Positions 44,633 through 52,770 of a stretch of 64,000 nt of DNA are shown piece after piece. The DNA lies in assembly GCA_963808725.1 (NCBI GenBank), contig CAWEGO010000002.1, positions 2,356,001 to 2,420,000 on the forward strand, read 5' to 3'. The notes below the pieces were generated by a model. It was not told the origin of the DNA and searched no databases. It saw only the letters and a program-made list of their open reading frames with translations. The DNA comes from JAHFUA01 sp963808725. Its GTDB lineage: Bacteria; Acidobacteriota; Terriglobia; Terriglobales; Acidobacteriaceae. Made by a program: the position numbers and the translations under genes. Position 1 is the stretch's first letter, and every line of letters begins with the position of its first letter.

Positions 44633-45572
44633 ATTTCGGCACAAGCAGCGTCAGCGCCTTCGGAACGGTGCTGAAGCGAACTGGTAGGCCGCCCAGCAGT
44701 TCACCGTCCGCCTCGGCGTAGATGCTGCTTGCGGGCTCTCCCGCAATCGGCCGACAGATGGCCTCGCGCGCGCACACCAGGTCCACGCCTGGAGTCTGCC
44801 AGCGCTGCTCGAGCAGAGCGCGCAACAGGTACAGACAATACGAGACACGGCTCGCCGTGCGGAACAAAACCAGCTGAAGATCGTCGCTCTCCAGCGCGGC
44901 GTCCGGCGCCAGCCAGCGCAGGATGCCTCCGAACTGGCGCAGGCGCACGGCCAGGATCTGCGTGACGTGCACGCGGTGAGCTTCGCCCTCGCGATCCTTC
45001 CACTCGACTTCGAAGCGCTGGAAGCGGTGGGTCAGGAGAAGATGCAGGGCTTCGCCATAATAGGCAGCCATGCCGTGCCGCTGCTTGTCGGCCACGTTCA
45101 TCTGATAGAGCATGCGGGCATCCCCACCCGCGCCGGCGATGGCGATGAAATAGCGTGCGCTCTCGCGGCCGGTCGCGCGCTCCGGATATTCGACCTTGCC
45201 GACCGCGATCCGTCGCGGCTCGCTGGCGAGGATCGCCCGAGCAGCGCGTGCGGGGTTGCGCGAGAGCCCGAGGTCGTTGCCCAGGGAATTGCCCGTCCCC
45301 AGCGGGATGACCCCCAGAGGCGTGTCGGTGCCGGCCAGCCCCTGGACCACCTCGTGGATGGTGCCGTCACCGCCGCAGGCGAGCACCGTGTCATAGCCCT
45401 CAGCAACCGCCTCCCGCGCCTGCTCGCCGGCCGAGCCGGGCGCACGGGTGGCCACCGTCTCAGCCTTCACTCCGGCAGCACGCAACACCTGCGCCGCGGC
45501 TTCCACGTCGGCGCGGCGGCGCTCGCGGTTCTTGCCCGCTATAGGGTTATAGAGCAGGACGACCTTGCGCAT
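44616..45572 (-). CDS. Diacylglycerol kinase-family lipid kinase
   Basis: 318 residues from ATG 45572 (a TTG at 45584 is less likely). NPIAGKNRERRR near the N-terminus, the nucleotide-binding GGDGTIHEVV, and GVIPLGTGNSLGNDLGL fit the DagK/YegS/sphingosine kinase family. A phosphoryl transfer to a lipid head group is expected; the lipid is unknown. The final residues and stop codon come from an adjacent palindromic repeat. Confidence 0.9.
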   Translation of the reverse strand: MRKVVLLYNPIAGKNRERRRADVEAAAQVLRAAGVKAETVATRAPGSAGEQAREAVAEGYDTVLACGGDGTIHEVVQGLAGTDTPLGVIPLGTGNSLGNDLGLSRNPARAARAILASEPRRIAVGKVEYPERATGRESARYFIAIAGAGGDARMLYQMNVADKQRHGMAAYYGEALHLLLTHRFQRFEVEWKDREGEAHRVHVTQILAVRLRQFGGILRWLAPDAALESDDLQLVLFRTASRVSYCLYLLRALLEQRWQTPGVDLVCAREAICRPIAGEPASSIYAEADGELLGGLPVRFSTVPKALTLLVPKFAVGR

Positions 45573-45616
45573 CGAGGTCAACAATAAAGGATTAAGGATT
45601 AAGGGCAGAAAAATTA

Positions 45617-45702
45617 AAACACAGAGGACGCGAAGGACCCGAGGAATTTAAATCTGATCTCCTCTGTGTCCTCTGTGTACTCGGCGGTTTTCAGTTGTTT
45701 TT
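45617..45702. repeat. Inverted repeat of CACAGAGGA words upstream of ligA
   Basis: The left arm AAACACAGAGGACGCGAAGG, then ACCCGAGG, mirrors CCTCTGTGTCCTCTGTGTAC, then TCGGCGGTTTT. Just ahead, at 45585-45603, is a tandem AAGGATTAAGGATTAAGGG. Same architecture as the other spacers with different words. Confidence 0.7.
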
Positions 45703-45712
45703 GTCTGCCATC

Positions 45713-45718
45713 TATAAT
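45713..45718 (+). promoter_or_regulatory. Consensus -10 box just before ligA (leaderless candidate)
   Basis: TATAAT ends eight bases before the ligA ATG and no ribosome site lies between, so the transcript would start almost at the codon. A good -35 at 16-18 bases is not evident. Confidence 0.45.
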
Positions 45719-45726
45719 TTCGCCCT

Positions 45727-47787
45727 ATGCCTACGGCCGCTCAGGATCTGCGCAAGATCGAGGCGCTACGCGAGAAGATCCGCCATCACGAATACCTCTA
45801 CTACGTGCTCGATCAGCCCGAGATCACCGACGCTGACTTCGACCTGCTCATGCGGCAGCTCAAGCAGCTCGAAGCCGAGCATCCTGATCTGATCACGCCG
45901 GATTCGCCCTCGCAGCGCGTTGGCGGCAAGCCCCGTGAAGGCTTCGTCAAAGTGCCACACTCGAGCCCCATGCTCTCGCTCGACAACGCATACAACGAGC
46001 AGGAACTGCGCGACTGGGAGCGGCGCGTGCGCGAGCTTTCCGGCCGCGACGGCATCGAGTACGTCTGCGAGCTCAAGCTCGATGGCCTTTCCATGGCGCT
46101 GCGCTACGCCCGCGACGAGCACGGCAAATCGAAGCTCGTCCTCGGCATCACCCGCGGCGATGGCTCGGTGGGCGAGGACGTAACGCCGAACGTCAAGACC
46201 ATCCGCTCCGTCCCGCTCTCTATCCCGGCGGCCACGCTGAAAAAGGCCGGCCTGCCGCAGGAATTCGAAGTGCGCGGCGAAGTCGTCATGCCGCTCAAGG
46301 CCTTCGAGCGCATGAACGAAGAACGCGAGCGCCAGGGCCTGGCGAAGTTTGCTAACCCGCGCAATGCCGGAGCCGGCGCGGTGCGCGTGCTCGACCCCAA
46401 CATCACCGCCCAGCGGCGTCTCGATTTCTATTCCTACTTCCTGCTGGTAGACGGCCGCACCTTCCTCGGCCATCAAGCCGAGGCGCTCGAAGCCCTAAGC
46501 ACGGCCGGATTCAAAGTGAATAACAACTGGCGCCTGGCCAAGAACATCAACAACGTCTGGCGCTTCATCAGCTCCTGGGAGCAGAAGCGCGACAGCCTCG
46601 GCTATGAAATTGACGGCGTGGTCATCAAGGTCAACGACACCCGGCTGTGGCGCACGCTGGGCTTCACTGGCAAAGCCCCGCGCTGGGCCATCGCCTACAA
46701 ATACGCGGCGCGCTCGGGCGTCACCCAGATCGAAGACATCCAAGTGCAGGTCGGGCGTACCGGCAAGCTGACGCCGGTGGCGCACCTCAAGCCCGTGCCC
46801 ATCGGCGGCACCACCGTCAGCCGCGCCACGCTCCACAACATGGACGAAATCGACCGCCTGGGCGTGCGCATCGGCGACTGGGTCACGGTGGAGCGTGGCG
46901 GCAACGTCATTCCCAAAGTGGTTGCGGTGGTCGAGGACAAAGATCACCCTCGCGGTACGGAACACTTCCACATGCCCGAACGTTGCCCGGAATGCGGCGG
47001 CCATGTAGTGCGCATCGAAGGCGAGGCTGACCACCGCTGCGTAAACGCCAACTGTCCGGCCAAGCTGCGGGAGTCGATCCTGCACTTCGCCTCGCGCTCG
47101 GTGATGAATATCGACGGCCTGGGCGATGCGCTCGTCAACCAGCTCTGCGACCGAGGGCTGGTGAAGAACGTCGCTGACATCTACCGCGTGACCAAGCCGC
47201 AGCTCACGGACCTGGAGCGCATGGGCGAGAAGTCGGCCGAGAACGTGCTCGCTGAGATCGAGGCCTCGAAGAAGCTGCCGCTCGAGCGCGTGATTTACGG
47301 ACTCGGCATCCGCTTCGTCGGCGAGCGCACGGCGCAGTTCCTGGCCGAGCACTTCGCCTCCATGGACGACATTATTGAGGCGGCTACGCTGAAGGACGAA
47401 GCCGCCAGCATCGCCAAGCTGGAAGAAGTCGAAGAGGTCGGGCCGCGCATCGCGCAGAGCATCCGCGAATTCTTCGAGGAGCCGCGCAATCGCAAACTGG
47501 TGGAAGACCTGCGCAAGGCCGGCCTTACTTTCAAGGGCAAGAAGAAAGAACGCGGAACCAGGCTCGCCGGCCAGACCTTCGTCCTGACCGGAACCCTGGC
47601 CAACCACTCGCGCGACGAGGCCAAGAAGCTGATCGAGGATGCCGGCGGGCGCGTCTCCGGCTCCGTCAGCAAAAGGACCAACTACGTGGTGGCGGGCGCC
47701 GATCCCGGTTCCAAGATTGACAAGGCGGGTGAGCTGGGGGTGAAGGTGATCGGCGAAAAGGAGTTGGAAGAGCTGTTGGGGGGATAG
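45727..47787 (+). CDS. ligA: NAD-dependent DNA ligase
   Basis: 686 residues, full length. In order: the Ia domain with YYVLDQPEITDADFD, adenylation domain with the catalytic lysine in CELKLDGLSMALRY (Lys117), OB fold, a four-cysteine zinc finger (CPECGG, then CVNANCP), helix-hairpin-helix repeats and a C-terminal BRCT domain (LAGQTFVLTGTLANHSRDEA, ending at EELLGG). It seals nicks in replication and repair. The window also starts with a LigD-type gene, so both ligase systems exist in this organism. Confidence 0.98.
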   Translation: MPTAAQDLRKIEALREKIRHHEYLYYVLDQPEITDADFDLLMRQLKQLEAEHPDLITPDSPSQRVGGKPREGFVKVPHSSPMLSLDNAYNEQELRDWERRVRELSGRDGIEYVCELKLDGLSMALRYARDEHGKSKLVLGITRGDGSVGEDVTPNVKTIRSVPLSIPAATLKKAGLPQEFEVRGEVVMPLKAFERMNEERERQGLAKFANPRNAGAGAVRVLDPNITAQRRLDFYSYFLLVDGRTFLGHQAEALEALSTAGFKVNNNWRLAKNINNVWRFISSWEQKRDSLGYEIDGVVIKVNDTRLWRTLGFTGKAPRWAIAYKYAARSGVTQIEDIQVQVGRTGKLTPVAHLKPVPIGGTTVSRATLHNMDEIDRLGVRIGDWVTVERGGNVIPKVVAVVEDKDHPRGTEHFHMPERCPECGGHVVRIEGEADHRCVNANCPAKLRESILHFASRSVMNIDGLGDALVNQLCDRGLVKNVADIYRVTKPQLTDLERMGEKSAENVLAEIEASKKLPLERVIYGLGIRFVGERTAQFLAEHFASMDDIIEAATLKDEAASIAKLEEVEEVGPRIAQSIREFFEEPRNRKLVEDLRKAGLTFKGKKKERGTRLAGQTFVLTGTLANHSRDEAKKLIEDAGGRVSGSVSKRTNYVVAGADPGSKIDKAGELGVKVIGEKELEELLGG

Positions 47788-47835
47788 GTGGGTTTCAGAA
47801 TAGATACGCTCGGTAGAACCTCTCTCTACCTCGAA

Positions 47836-47962
47836 AATGTCATTCTTCGCGAGCCGAAGGCACGCGGAGAATCTGACGGAACCGCCGATGCTACCTTGGT
47901 TGGCTGCGCCGCATCACCGTCAGATTCTCCCGTCTCGCTTTGCTCGACGGAAGAATGACAAT
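47836..47962. repeat. Long inverted repeat downstream of ligA
   Basis: The left arm AATGTCATTCTTCGCGAGCC through GGAGAATCTGACGG (to about 47879) mirrors CCGTCAGATTCTCCCGTCTC through GACGGAAGAATGACAAT (47917-47962). Arms are about 45 bases with a 37-base middle. The spacer lies between the convergent ligA and PilZ genes, so it may terminate both. Confidence 0.75.
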
Positions 47963-48009
47963 GATTCAGTGCCGATTGCCGTGGCTCGACCGCAACCGGC
48001 AACTGGGGT

Positions 48010-48738
48010 TCACCCGATCTCCAGGTAGCTGTCGATCCAGCGCTTCACTTCCAGGCGGCGTTCGTCGGTGGGGTCGAAGCGGATGCCGATCATGCTGGCG
48101 TCTTCGCGCTTCCAGCACACGCTGGCGCGCGAAACCACGACTTTGCCGTTGGGCGGCAGGCTGAAGGTGACCTCCACGGGATGCTCCTTGGAAAGCCGGA
48201 CGTCGGTTTTCATCGACAGGCCGCCGGCGCTGATCTCCACGGTGGTGGCTTGGAAGCTGCTCTGCCCGCAATTCACTTTTACTTCGGTAACCACCGGCAG
48301 GCGCACATAGCGCCGCAGTTCATGCACCACCAGCAGGTGGGTGGAACGCACCACCTTTAGCACCGTCTGCCGGTCCACGGGACGATCGATCACGGCGTTG
48401 ATGCCGAGCTTGGAGAAGCGCATGGCTTCCTGGGTGTCGCGCGAAATGCCGTAGATGACAATGCGCGAGTTGGAGGTGGAGTTGCGGGCGGCGCTCAGCA
48501 CGCTCTCCGCGTCCGCTCGGCCCAGCTCCACCACGCAGGCTTCGAACTTCTCTTTCTGCAGCCGTCTCTCGGTGTCGCCATTGCTGCTCACGGTCTGGAT
48601 GCCGAACTGCTTGAAGCAATCCCGCAGCACGGCGCAGGTGGGCTCGGCGAGACCTGCAAGTAGAACCCGGGCGACGATCCTCTTGGGGACGAAGTTCGCG
48701 TAGGAGGGGGAGATCGGTGGTGCAACAACCTTGGCCAT
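48010..48738 (-). CDS. PilZ-domain protein with receiver-like N-terminus
   Basis: 242 residues. The N-terminal 120 residues have a receiver-like rhythm (RVLLAGLAEPTCAVLRDCFK, IVIYGISRDTQEAMRFSKLG, GINAVIDRPVD) but no clear phosphoacceptor aspartate where one is expected. The C-terminal PilZ domain has RRYVRLPV (RxxxR) and EISAGGLSM, the NxSxxG-type second motif with Glu in place of Asn/Asp, both used to bind cyclic di-GMP. The adjacent gene upstream on the same strand encodes a diguanylate cyclase, so the two may form a local signalling pair. Confidence 0.85.
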   Translation of the reverse strand: MAKVVAPPISPSYANFVPKRIVARVLLAGLAEPTCAVLRDCFKQFGIQTVSSNGDTERRLQKEKFEACVVELGRADAESVLSAARNSTSNSRIVIYGISRDTQEAMRFSKLGINAVIDRPVDRQTVLKVVRSTHLLVVHELRRYVRLPVVTEVKVNCGQSSFQATTVEISAGGLSMKTDVRLSKEHPVEVTFSLPPNGKVVVSRASVCWKREDASMIGIRFDPTDERRLEVKRWIDSYLEIG

Positions 48739-48885
48739 TGAGTATAAATCCGGTTTTTATTGTGCGTTCTGCAGGTCCGCAGTGCAACCCTCTTTGGTAA
48801 CCCTTCGGACATTGCCGCGCGGGAAACCGGCGTAGCACTTCGGGTCGGAGGGCTGCCCAGCATCCTGTGCAGTGAGACCGGAAGG

Positions 48886-50412
48886 TCAGAAGGTGCCGCG
48901 CAGCATCTGCGCCGTGACCACGCGATTGCGGCCGGTCTGTTTGGCCACGTAGAGCGCCTCGTCGGCGGCCTTGACCAGATCGTCGCGCGTGGCCCCCTGG
49001 GCGGGAAACTCCGCCACCCCGGCGCTGATGGTCACCGGGCGCGCCACGCCGGGAAAATGCCAGCTCTCCACCACCCGCCGCAGCTTGTCGGCGACGGCCA
49101 AGGCACTGTCCAGCCCGGTTTCCGGGGTGATGATGGCGAACTCCTCTCCGCCATAGCGGCTGAGCACGTCGCTCTTGCGCAGTTGCTGGGCAAGGATGGC
49201 CGAAACCTGGCGCAACACTTCATCACCCAGCAGGTGCCCGAATTCATCGTTGAGCTGCTTGAAGTGGTCGATGTCCATCATGATTACCGAGAAGGTCAGG
49301 CCATGGCGGGTGCTGCGGGCCATCTCCTCGGCGATGCGCAGCTCAAAATACCGGCGGTTGAAGATGCCGGTCACGCCGTCCAGGTATGCCAGTTGGCGCA
49401 CGCGATCGAAGTAACGCGCGTTCTGGATGGCGGTGGCGCAGATGTCGCTGACCGATTCCAGCGCGTTCACGTCCGCGGGCAGGAAGGCCTCAGACGACGC
49501 GCTCTCCAGCGCCAGCACCCCCAGCACCTGCCCGAACGACACCAGGGGAAGGCAGACCGCCGACACCGTCTCTCGGCACCCCGCCAGGTGCCCAGGGACC
49601 TTACCCACGTCGTTCTCCACCACCGCCTTGCGGGAATCGATGGCGCGGGCGAATAGTCCCTCACCCGTCGGCAGTTCGTCGCCGATCTTGAACAACGGCG
49701 TCAGCCGGCCCTGGTGCGCGCGCAGCACCAGTCGGTCGTCTTCGAACAGCAGCACGCTGGCATGGTCGCCGCCGAACGCCTCCAGAATCAGCGAGCACAC
49801 CTGCTCCAGCAGTTCCCCGATCTCCAGCACCGCCGTGGTCTGCCGGGCGATAGCGTTGATGGCCTCCAACTGCGCCCGGCGGCGCTGCTCCAGAGAATAG
49901 AGACGGGCGTTGGACAGCGCGATGGAAGCCTGGGTGGAAAACAGGCGCAACAGTTCCAGCGTGTCCTCGTCGAAGAAGTTCAGCCTTTCGCTCTGGCAGT
50001 CGAGCACACCCACCATCTCTTCGCGCACCATCAACGGGATGGCCACCTCGGAGCGGGTGCTGGCGAGAGAACGAATATAGCGGGGGTCCCGCTTCACGTC
50101 CGGCGCGTACACCGGCTTCTTGGTCTGGGCAGCGGTTCCGGTAAGGCCGCTGCCCAGCGGCACACGAATGGTCTCACTGCCGGGATCCCATCCAAACTGC
50201 GTTTTGATGTAGAGCTCCTGCGTCCTGGCATCCAGCAGCAGAATGGCGGCCTTGTCCAGGTGGAAAACGTCGCGCACGATACCCAGGATGCGGCTGAGGA
50301 CCTCATCCAGGTCGAAGGTAGAGAGCACCGCCTGGCTTGCATCGTACAGGATGGCGAGTCTCTGCATGCGTTGGCTGCCCGTTTCGCGAACCCAGCACGG
50401 GCACAATTCCAT
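48886..50412 (-). CDS. GAF-GAF-GGDEF diguanylate cyclase
   Basis: 508 residues. Two GAF domains (about 17-165 and 185-335) precede a GGDEF domain (about 345-505). The active site reads YGGEEFAI, and RKSD five residues ahead matches the RxxD inhibitory site, so product inhibition is expected. MMDIDHFKQLNDEFGHLLGD is the usual metal-binding and substrate-contact stretch. It makes cyclic di-GMP from two GTP; GAF ligands are unknown. No membrane segment is seen. The PilZ gene lies 147 bases downstream on the same strand. Confidence 0.95.
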   Translation of the reverse strand: MELCPCWVRETGSQRMQRLAILYDASQAVLSTFDLDEVLSRILGIVRDVFHLDKAAILLLDARTQELYIKTQFGWDPGSETIRVPLGSGLTGTAAQTKKPVYAPDVKRDPRYIRSLASTRSEVAIPLMVREEMVGVLDCQSERLNFFDEDTLELLRLFSTQASIALSNARLYSLEQRRRAQLEAINAIARQTTAVLEIGELLEQVCSLILEAFGGDHASVLLFEDDRLVLRAHQGRLTPLFKIGDELPTGEGLFARAIDSRKAVVENDVGKVPGHLAGCRETVSAVCLPLVSFGQVLGVLALESASSEAFLPADVNALESVSDICATAIQNARYFDRVRQLAYLDGVTGIFNRRYFELRIAEEMARSTRHGLTFSVIMMDIDHFKQLNDEFGHLLGDEVLRQVSAILAQQLRKSDVLSRYGGEEFAIITPETGLDSALAVADKLRRVVESWHFPGVARPVTISAGVAEFPAQGATRDDLVKAADEALYVAKQTGRNRVVTAQMLRGTF

Positions 50413-50471
50413 CTTATCGCTGGAGAAGCAATGCTCCGAGCGGGAATTCGGAGATCAGGTTACCAAAGGAA

Positions 50472-50657
50472 TCACCGGCGGGGCCGCGCGAGGCTCACCA
50501 GCACAAACGCGAAGGTACACAGGCAGCCATCCAGCAGCAGCCCTAGATCCAGGCGGAAGGGTACATGCTGAACCGAGGCGGGCAGCTTGGGCAGGATCGC
50601 AAAATACACCAGATTACCCACCAGCACTGCTAGCAGCGCTCTGGCCCATCGCTGCAC
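50472..50657 (-). CDS. Small two-helix membrane protein
   Basis: 61 residues from GTG 50657, chosen because AGGAGGAG lies seven bases upstream; a TTG farther up (50675) overlaps that ribosome site. Two hydrophobic helices, ALLAVLVGNLVYFAILPKL and LGLLLDGCLCTFAFVLVSL, are separated by PASVQHVPFRLD. The family is unknown to me, but the strong ribosome site and full-length hydrophobic pattern support a real gene. It lies just upstream of the GAF-GGDEF gene on the same strand. Confidence 0.7.
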   Translation of the reverse strand: MQRWARALLAVLVGNLVYFAILPKLPASVQHVPFRLDLGLLLDGCLCTFAFVLVSLARPRR

Positions 50658-50815
50658 GCCGGTTCTCCTCCTCAACCGCAGGATTCCCTTGACCTACTGC
50701 ACGGGGGTGTGGAGCTCGAGCATTCAAACCGGCTTCAAGTTTCGAGCTTCATCCCTCGTTCGCGCCCGGTCCAGGGCTCTCTCGCGCTTTGCTCGGGATG
50801 ACAGTTTCTATTCCG

Positions 50816-51298
50816 CTAAAACCGCCAGCAGGTGGCGCGGTTGAGCGTCAGCTTTTCATCGAACGCGAAGACCTTCACCGGCCGCACCGCCCAGATGGGC
50901 TCCTGCTGATAGGGCGACATGTCGAAGTTGTACTTGCGCTCGTAAAGCTGGAAAAAGCGCTTCCGCAGCGCGGCTTCGCGCACCTCACGAGCAACTCCTT
51001 CGACGATTACCGCTTCTTGCGCGAGTTCGCTGCACACCACGCAGTTGGGATTGGCCTTCAGGTTGTGAGATTTCCGCGAATCCTGCCCCGTCGAGAAATA
51101 AAAGACGTTCGCCAGCCACAAACCCCACACCACCATGGTGTGGGGGCGGCCGTCGGGGCGCACGGTCGAGATCCAGTAATTGTGCGATTTGGCCAGACGC
51201 TGGTCTGCCCACTTCCAGGGCAGCAGTCCTCTGTTGTCCTCCGGCAGGCCGTAGCCGGGCATGTGCGGACGGCTGGATTTTGGCGCGCGCTTGGTCAT
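50816..51298 (-). CDS. Pyridoxamine 5'-phosphate oxidase-like flavin-binding protein
   Basis: 160 residues with the split-barrel fold signature NYWISTVRPDGRPHTMVVWG, FYFSTGQDSRKSHNLKANPN and VIVEGVAREV. Members bind FMN or F420 and reduce diverse substrates; this sequence does not fix which. Its ATG overlaps the stop of the upstream 62-residue gene as ATGA, so they are translated together. Confidence 0.85.
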   Translation of the reverse strand: MTKRAPKSSRPHMPGYGLPEDNRGLLPWKWADQRLAKSHNYWISTVRPDGRPHTMVVWGLWLANVFYFSTGQDSRKSHNLKANPNCVVCSELAQEAVIVEGVAREVREAALRKRFFQLYERKYNFDMSPYQQEPIWAVRPVKVFAFDEKLTLNRATCWRF

Positions 51299-51483
51299 GA
51301 TTCTTCCCTCAGCAACTTGTTTAAAGTGGGCTTGTGCTTCTCGCGGCGCTCTTTCTTGGCGTTAGGCACGCGGCGGGTGGGCGGGGGAGCGCCGATCTTC
51401 TCCCGCGCAGCCGCTTTCACCGCGTCCACCGCACGGAATGGTTTCGGCTTTTTGCGTCCGGCCAAGTCAGTCTCTCGGGGCAT
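51295..51483 (-). CDS. Small basic protein coupled to the oxidase-like gene
   Basis: 62 residues, strongly basic (KKPKPF, KKERREKHKPTLNKLL). Its TGA overlaps the ATG of the flavin-binding protein gene, an arrangement that argues for a real coupled gene. No motif is recognised. No ribosome site is seen; the start ATG is close to a TATTGCATA stretch. Confidence 0.55.
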   Translation of the reverse strand: MPRETDLAGRKKPKPFRAVDAVKAAAREKIGAPPPTRRVPNAKKERREKHKPTLNKLLREES

Positions 51484-51530
51484 TATGCAATAATCAGAGT
51501 AGTACCGAGTACTGAGTACCGAGTACTTTT

Positions 51531-51806
51531 ATGGACGAGAAAGATTTCTTCGACGAGCGGCAGGAAAAAAAGCTGGCGCCGCTGACCTGTCCGCACTGCC
51601 GCCAGGCCGGCGAATACGAGTTGGGATGGCTGGTACGCACCAAGAAGCGGCAGCTTGCCGGCCGCGCCGACGAGCGCGACCGCGCCCGTTTCGCCAAGGC
51701 TCGTTCCTACATGGTGCGGCGCGACGACATGGTGATGTGCAAGAACATGCGCTGCCGCAAACGCTTCGAAGTCTCAGGCGTGCAGTCGGTGGCGTTCATA
51801 GAGTAA
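51531..51806 (+). CDS. Small zinc-ribbon-like protein
   Basis: 91 residues. Two cysteine pairs, CPHC near residue 20 and CKNMRC near residue 70, can bind one zinc ion as in zinc ribbons; between them is an Arg/Asp-rich helix (RADERDRARFAKARSYMVRR). Function is unknown; nucleic-acid or protein contact is plausible. A spacer repeat begins at the second base of its TAA stop. Confidence 0.7.
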   Translation: MDEKDFFDERQEKKLAPLTCPHCRQAGEYELGWLVRTKKRQLAGRADERDRARFAKARSYMVRRDDMVMCKNMRCRKRFEVSGVQSVAFIE

Positions 51807-51903
51807 TCGGGACATCGGGCGATCGGCTCATCGGCTGATCTGAAAGTCAGACCACCTCACCTCTTCGCAATGACCCGATGACCCGATCTCCCGATCACCC
51901 GAT
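51806..51903. repeat. Inverted repeat of tandem ATCGGG/CCCGAT words
   Basis: The left arm ATCGGGACATCGGGCGATCG, then GCTCATCGGCTGAT, mirrors GACCCGATGACCCGATCTCC, then CGATCACCCGAT, ending 51903. The same word family recurs at 60319-60388. A TATACT -10-like box at 51909-51914 follows, before etfB. Confidence 0.8.
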
Positions 51904-51944
51904 TCATTTATACTGTCCGGTTTCGTTTCCCACGGAGATGAAGC

Positions 51945-52715
51945 ATGAAGATTCTGGTCTGCATGAAGCAGGTCCCGCAGAAGGATGCTCCGCTCAAACT
52001 CAACGAGTCCGGCGCCTGGATCCGCGAGGATGTTTCCTACGAGGTGAATGAGCCCGACGCGTACGCGCTCGAAGAAGCGCTGCGCCAGAAAGAGAAGCAT
52101 GGCGGTGAAGTGGTTGTGATCACAGCCGGCCCGGCGCGCGCCCAGCAGGTGCTGCGCGAGGCGCTGGCCAAGGGCGCCGATCGCGCCATTCATCTCGACG
52201 ACCCGGCGTTCGTCACTCTCGATGCCGCCAACATCGCGCGCGCCTTCGCCGCTGCCATCAAGGATGAGTCGTTCGACCTGGTCTTTACCGGGCTGCAGTC
52301 GGATGACTTCGGGTTCGCGCAGACAGGCGTCATCCTCGCCGAGTTGCTGGGCTGGCCGCACGCCACCATCATCATGCAGATCGAGAAGTCCGAGGGCGGC
52401 ATCAAGGTGAAGCGCGAGCTAGAAGCCGGATACTTCCAGCACGTCGACATGCCGCTGCCGGCGGTGCTCACCATCCAGTCGGGCATCAACAAGCTGCGGT
52501 ATGCGACGCTGATCGGCATCAAGCAGGCCAAGAACAAGCCGCTGCGCAAGGTCGCACTCGCCGATGTGCAGCCTAACCTCGTCGCGAATCAACTGAACAT
52601 ACAGAGGCTGTATGTTCCCCAGAAGACGAAGAAGACGGAGATGCTCGTGGGCTCTCCGGCTGATGTCGCCCGCAAACTGACGGAGAAGCTGAAGAACGAA
52701 GTCAGGGTTTTGTGA
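51945..52715 (+). CDS. etfB: Electron transfer flavoprotein beta subunit
   Basis: 256 residues, starting MKILVCMKQVPQKDAPLKLN, with GGAG upstream. Family landmarks: YEVNEPDAYALEEALR, GPARAQQVLREALAKGADRA, LVFTGLQSDDFGFAQTGVIL and the ETF beta signature region VLTIQSGINKLRYATL. It binds AMP and, with EtfA, carries electrons from acyl-CoA and other flavin dehydrogenases. Confidence 0.96.
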   Translation: MKILVCMKQVPQKDAPLKLNESGAWIREDVSYEVNEPDAYALEEALRQKEKHGGEVVVITAGPARAQQVLREALAKGADRAIHLDDPAFVTLDAANIARAFAAAIKDESFDLVFTGLQSDDFGFAQTGVILAELLGWPHATIIMQIEKSEGGIKVKRELEAGYFQHVDMPLPAVLTIQSGINKLRYATLIGIKQAKNKPLRKVALADVQPNLVANQLNIQRLYVPQKTKKTEMLVGSPADVARKLTEKLKNEVRVL

Positions 52716-52718
52716 GAG

Positions 52719-52752
52719 CAGTACCGAGTACCAAGTACCGAGTACCAAGTAG
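52719..52752 (+). repeat. Tandem GTACCGAGTACCAA words between etfB and etfA
   Basis: Two tandem copies of a 14-base word, GTACCGAGTACCAA, lie between the etf genes. It belongs to the word family at 35142-35240 but lacks the mirrored arm. It is within 20 bases of the etfA start. Confidence 0.75.
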
Positions 52753-52770
52753 GCGAACCAGAGAAATCAT

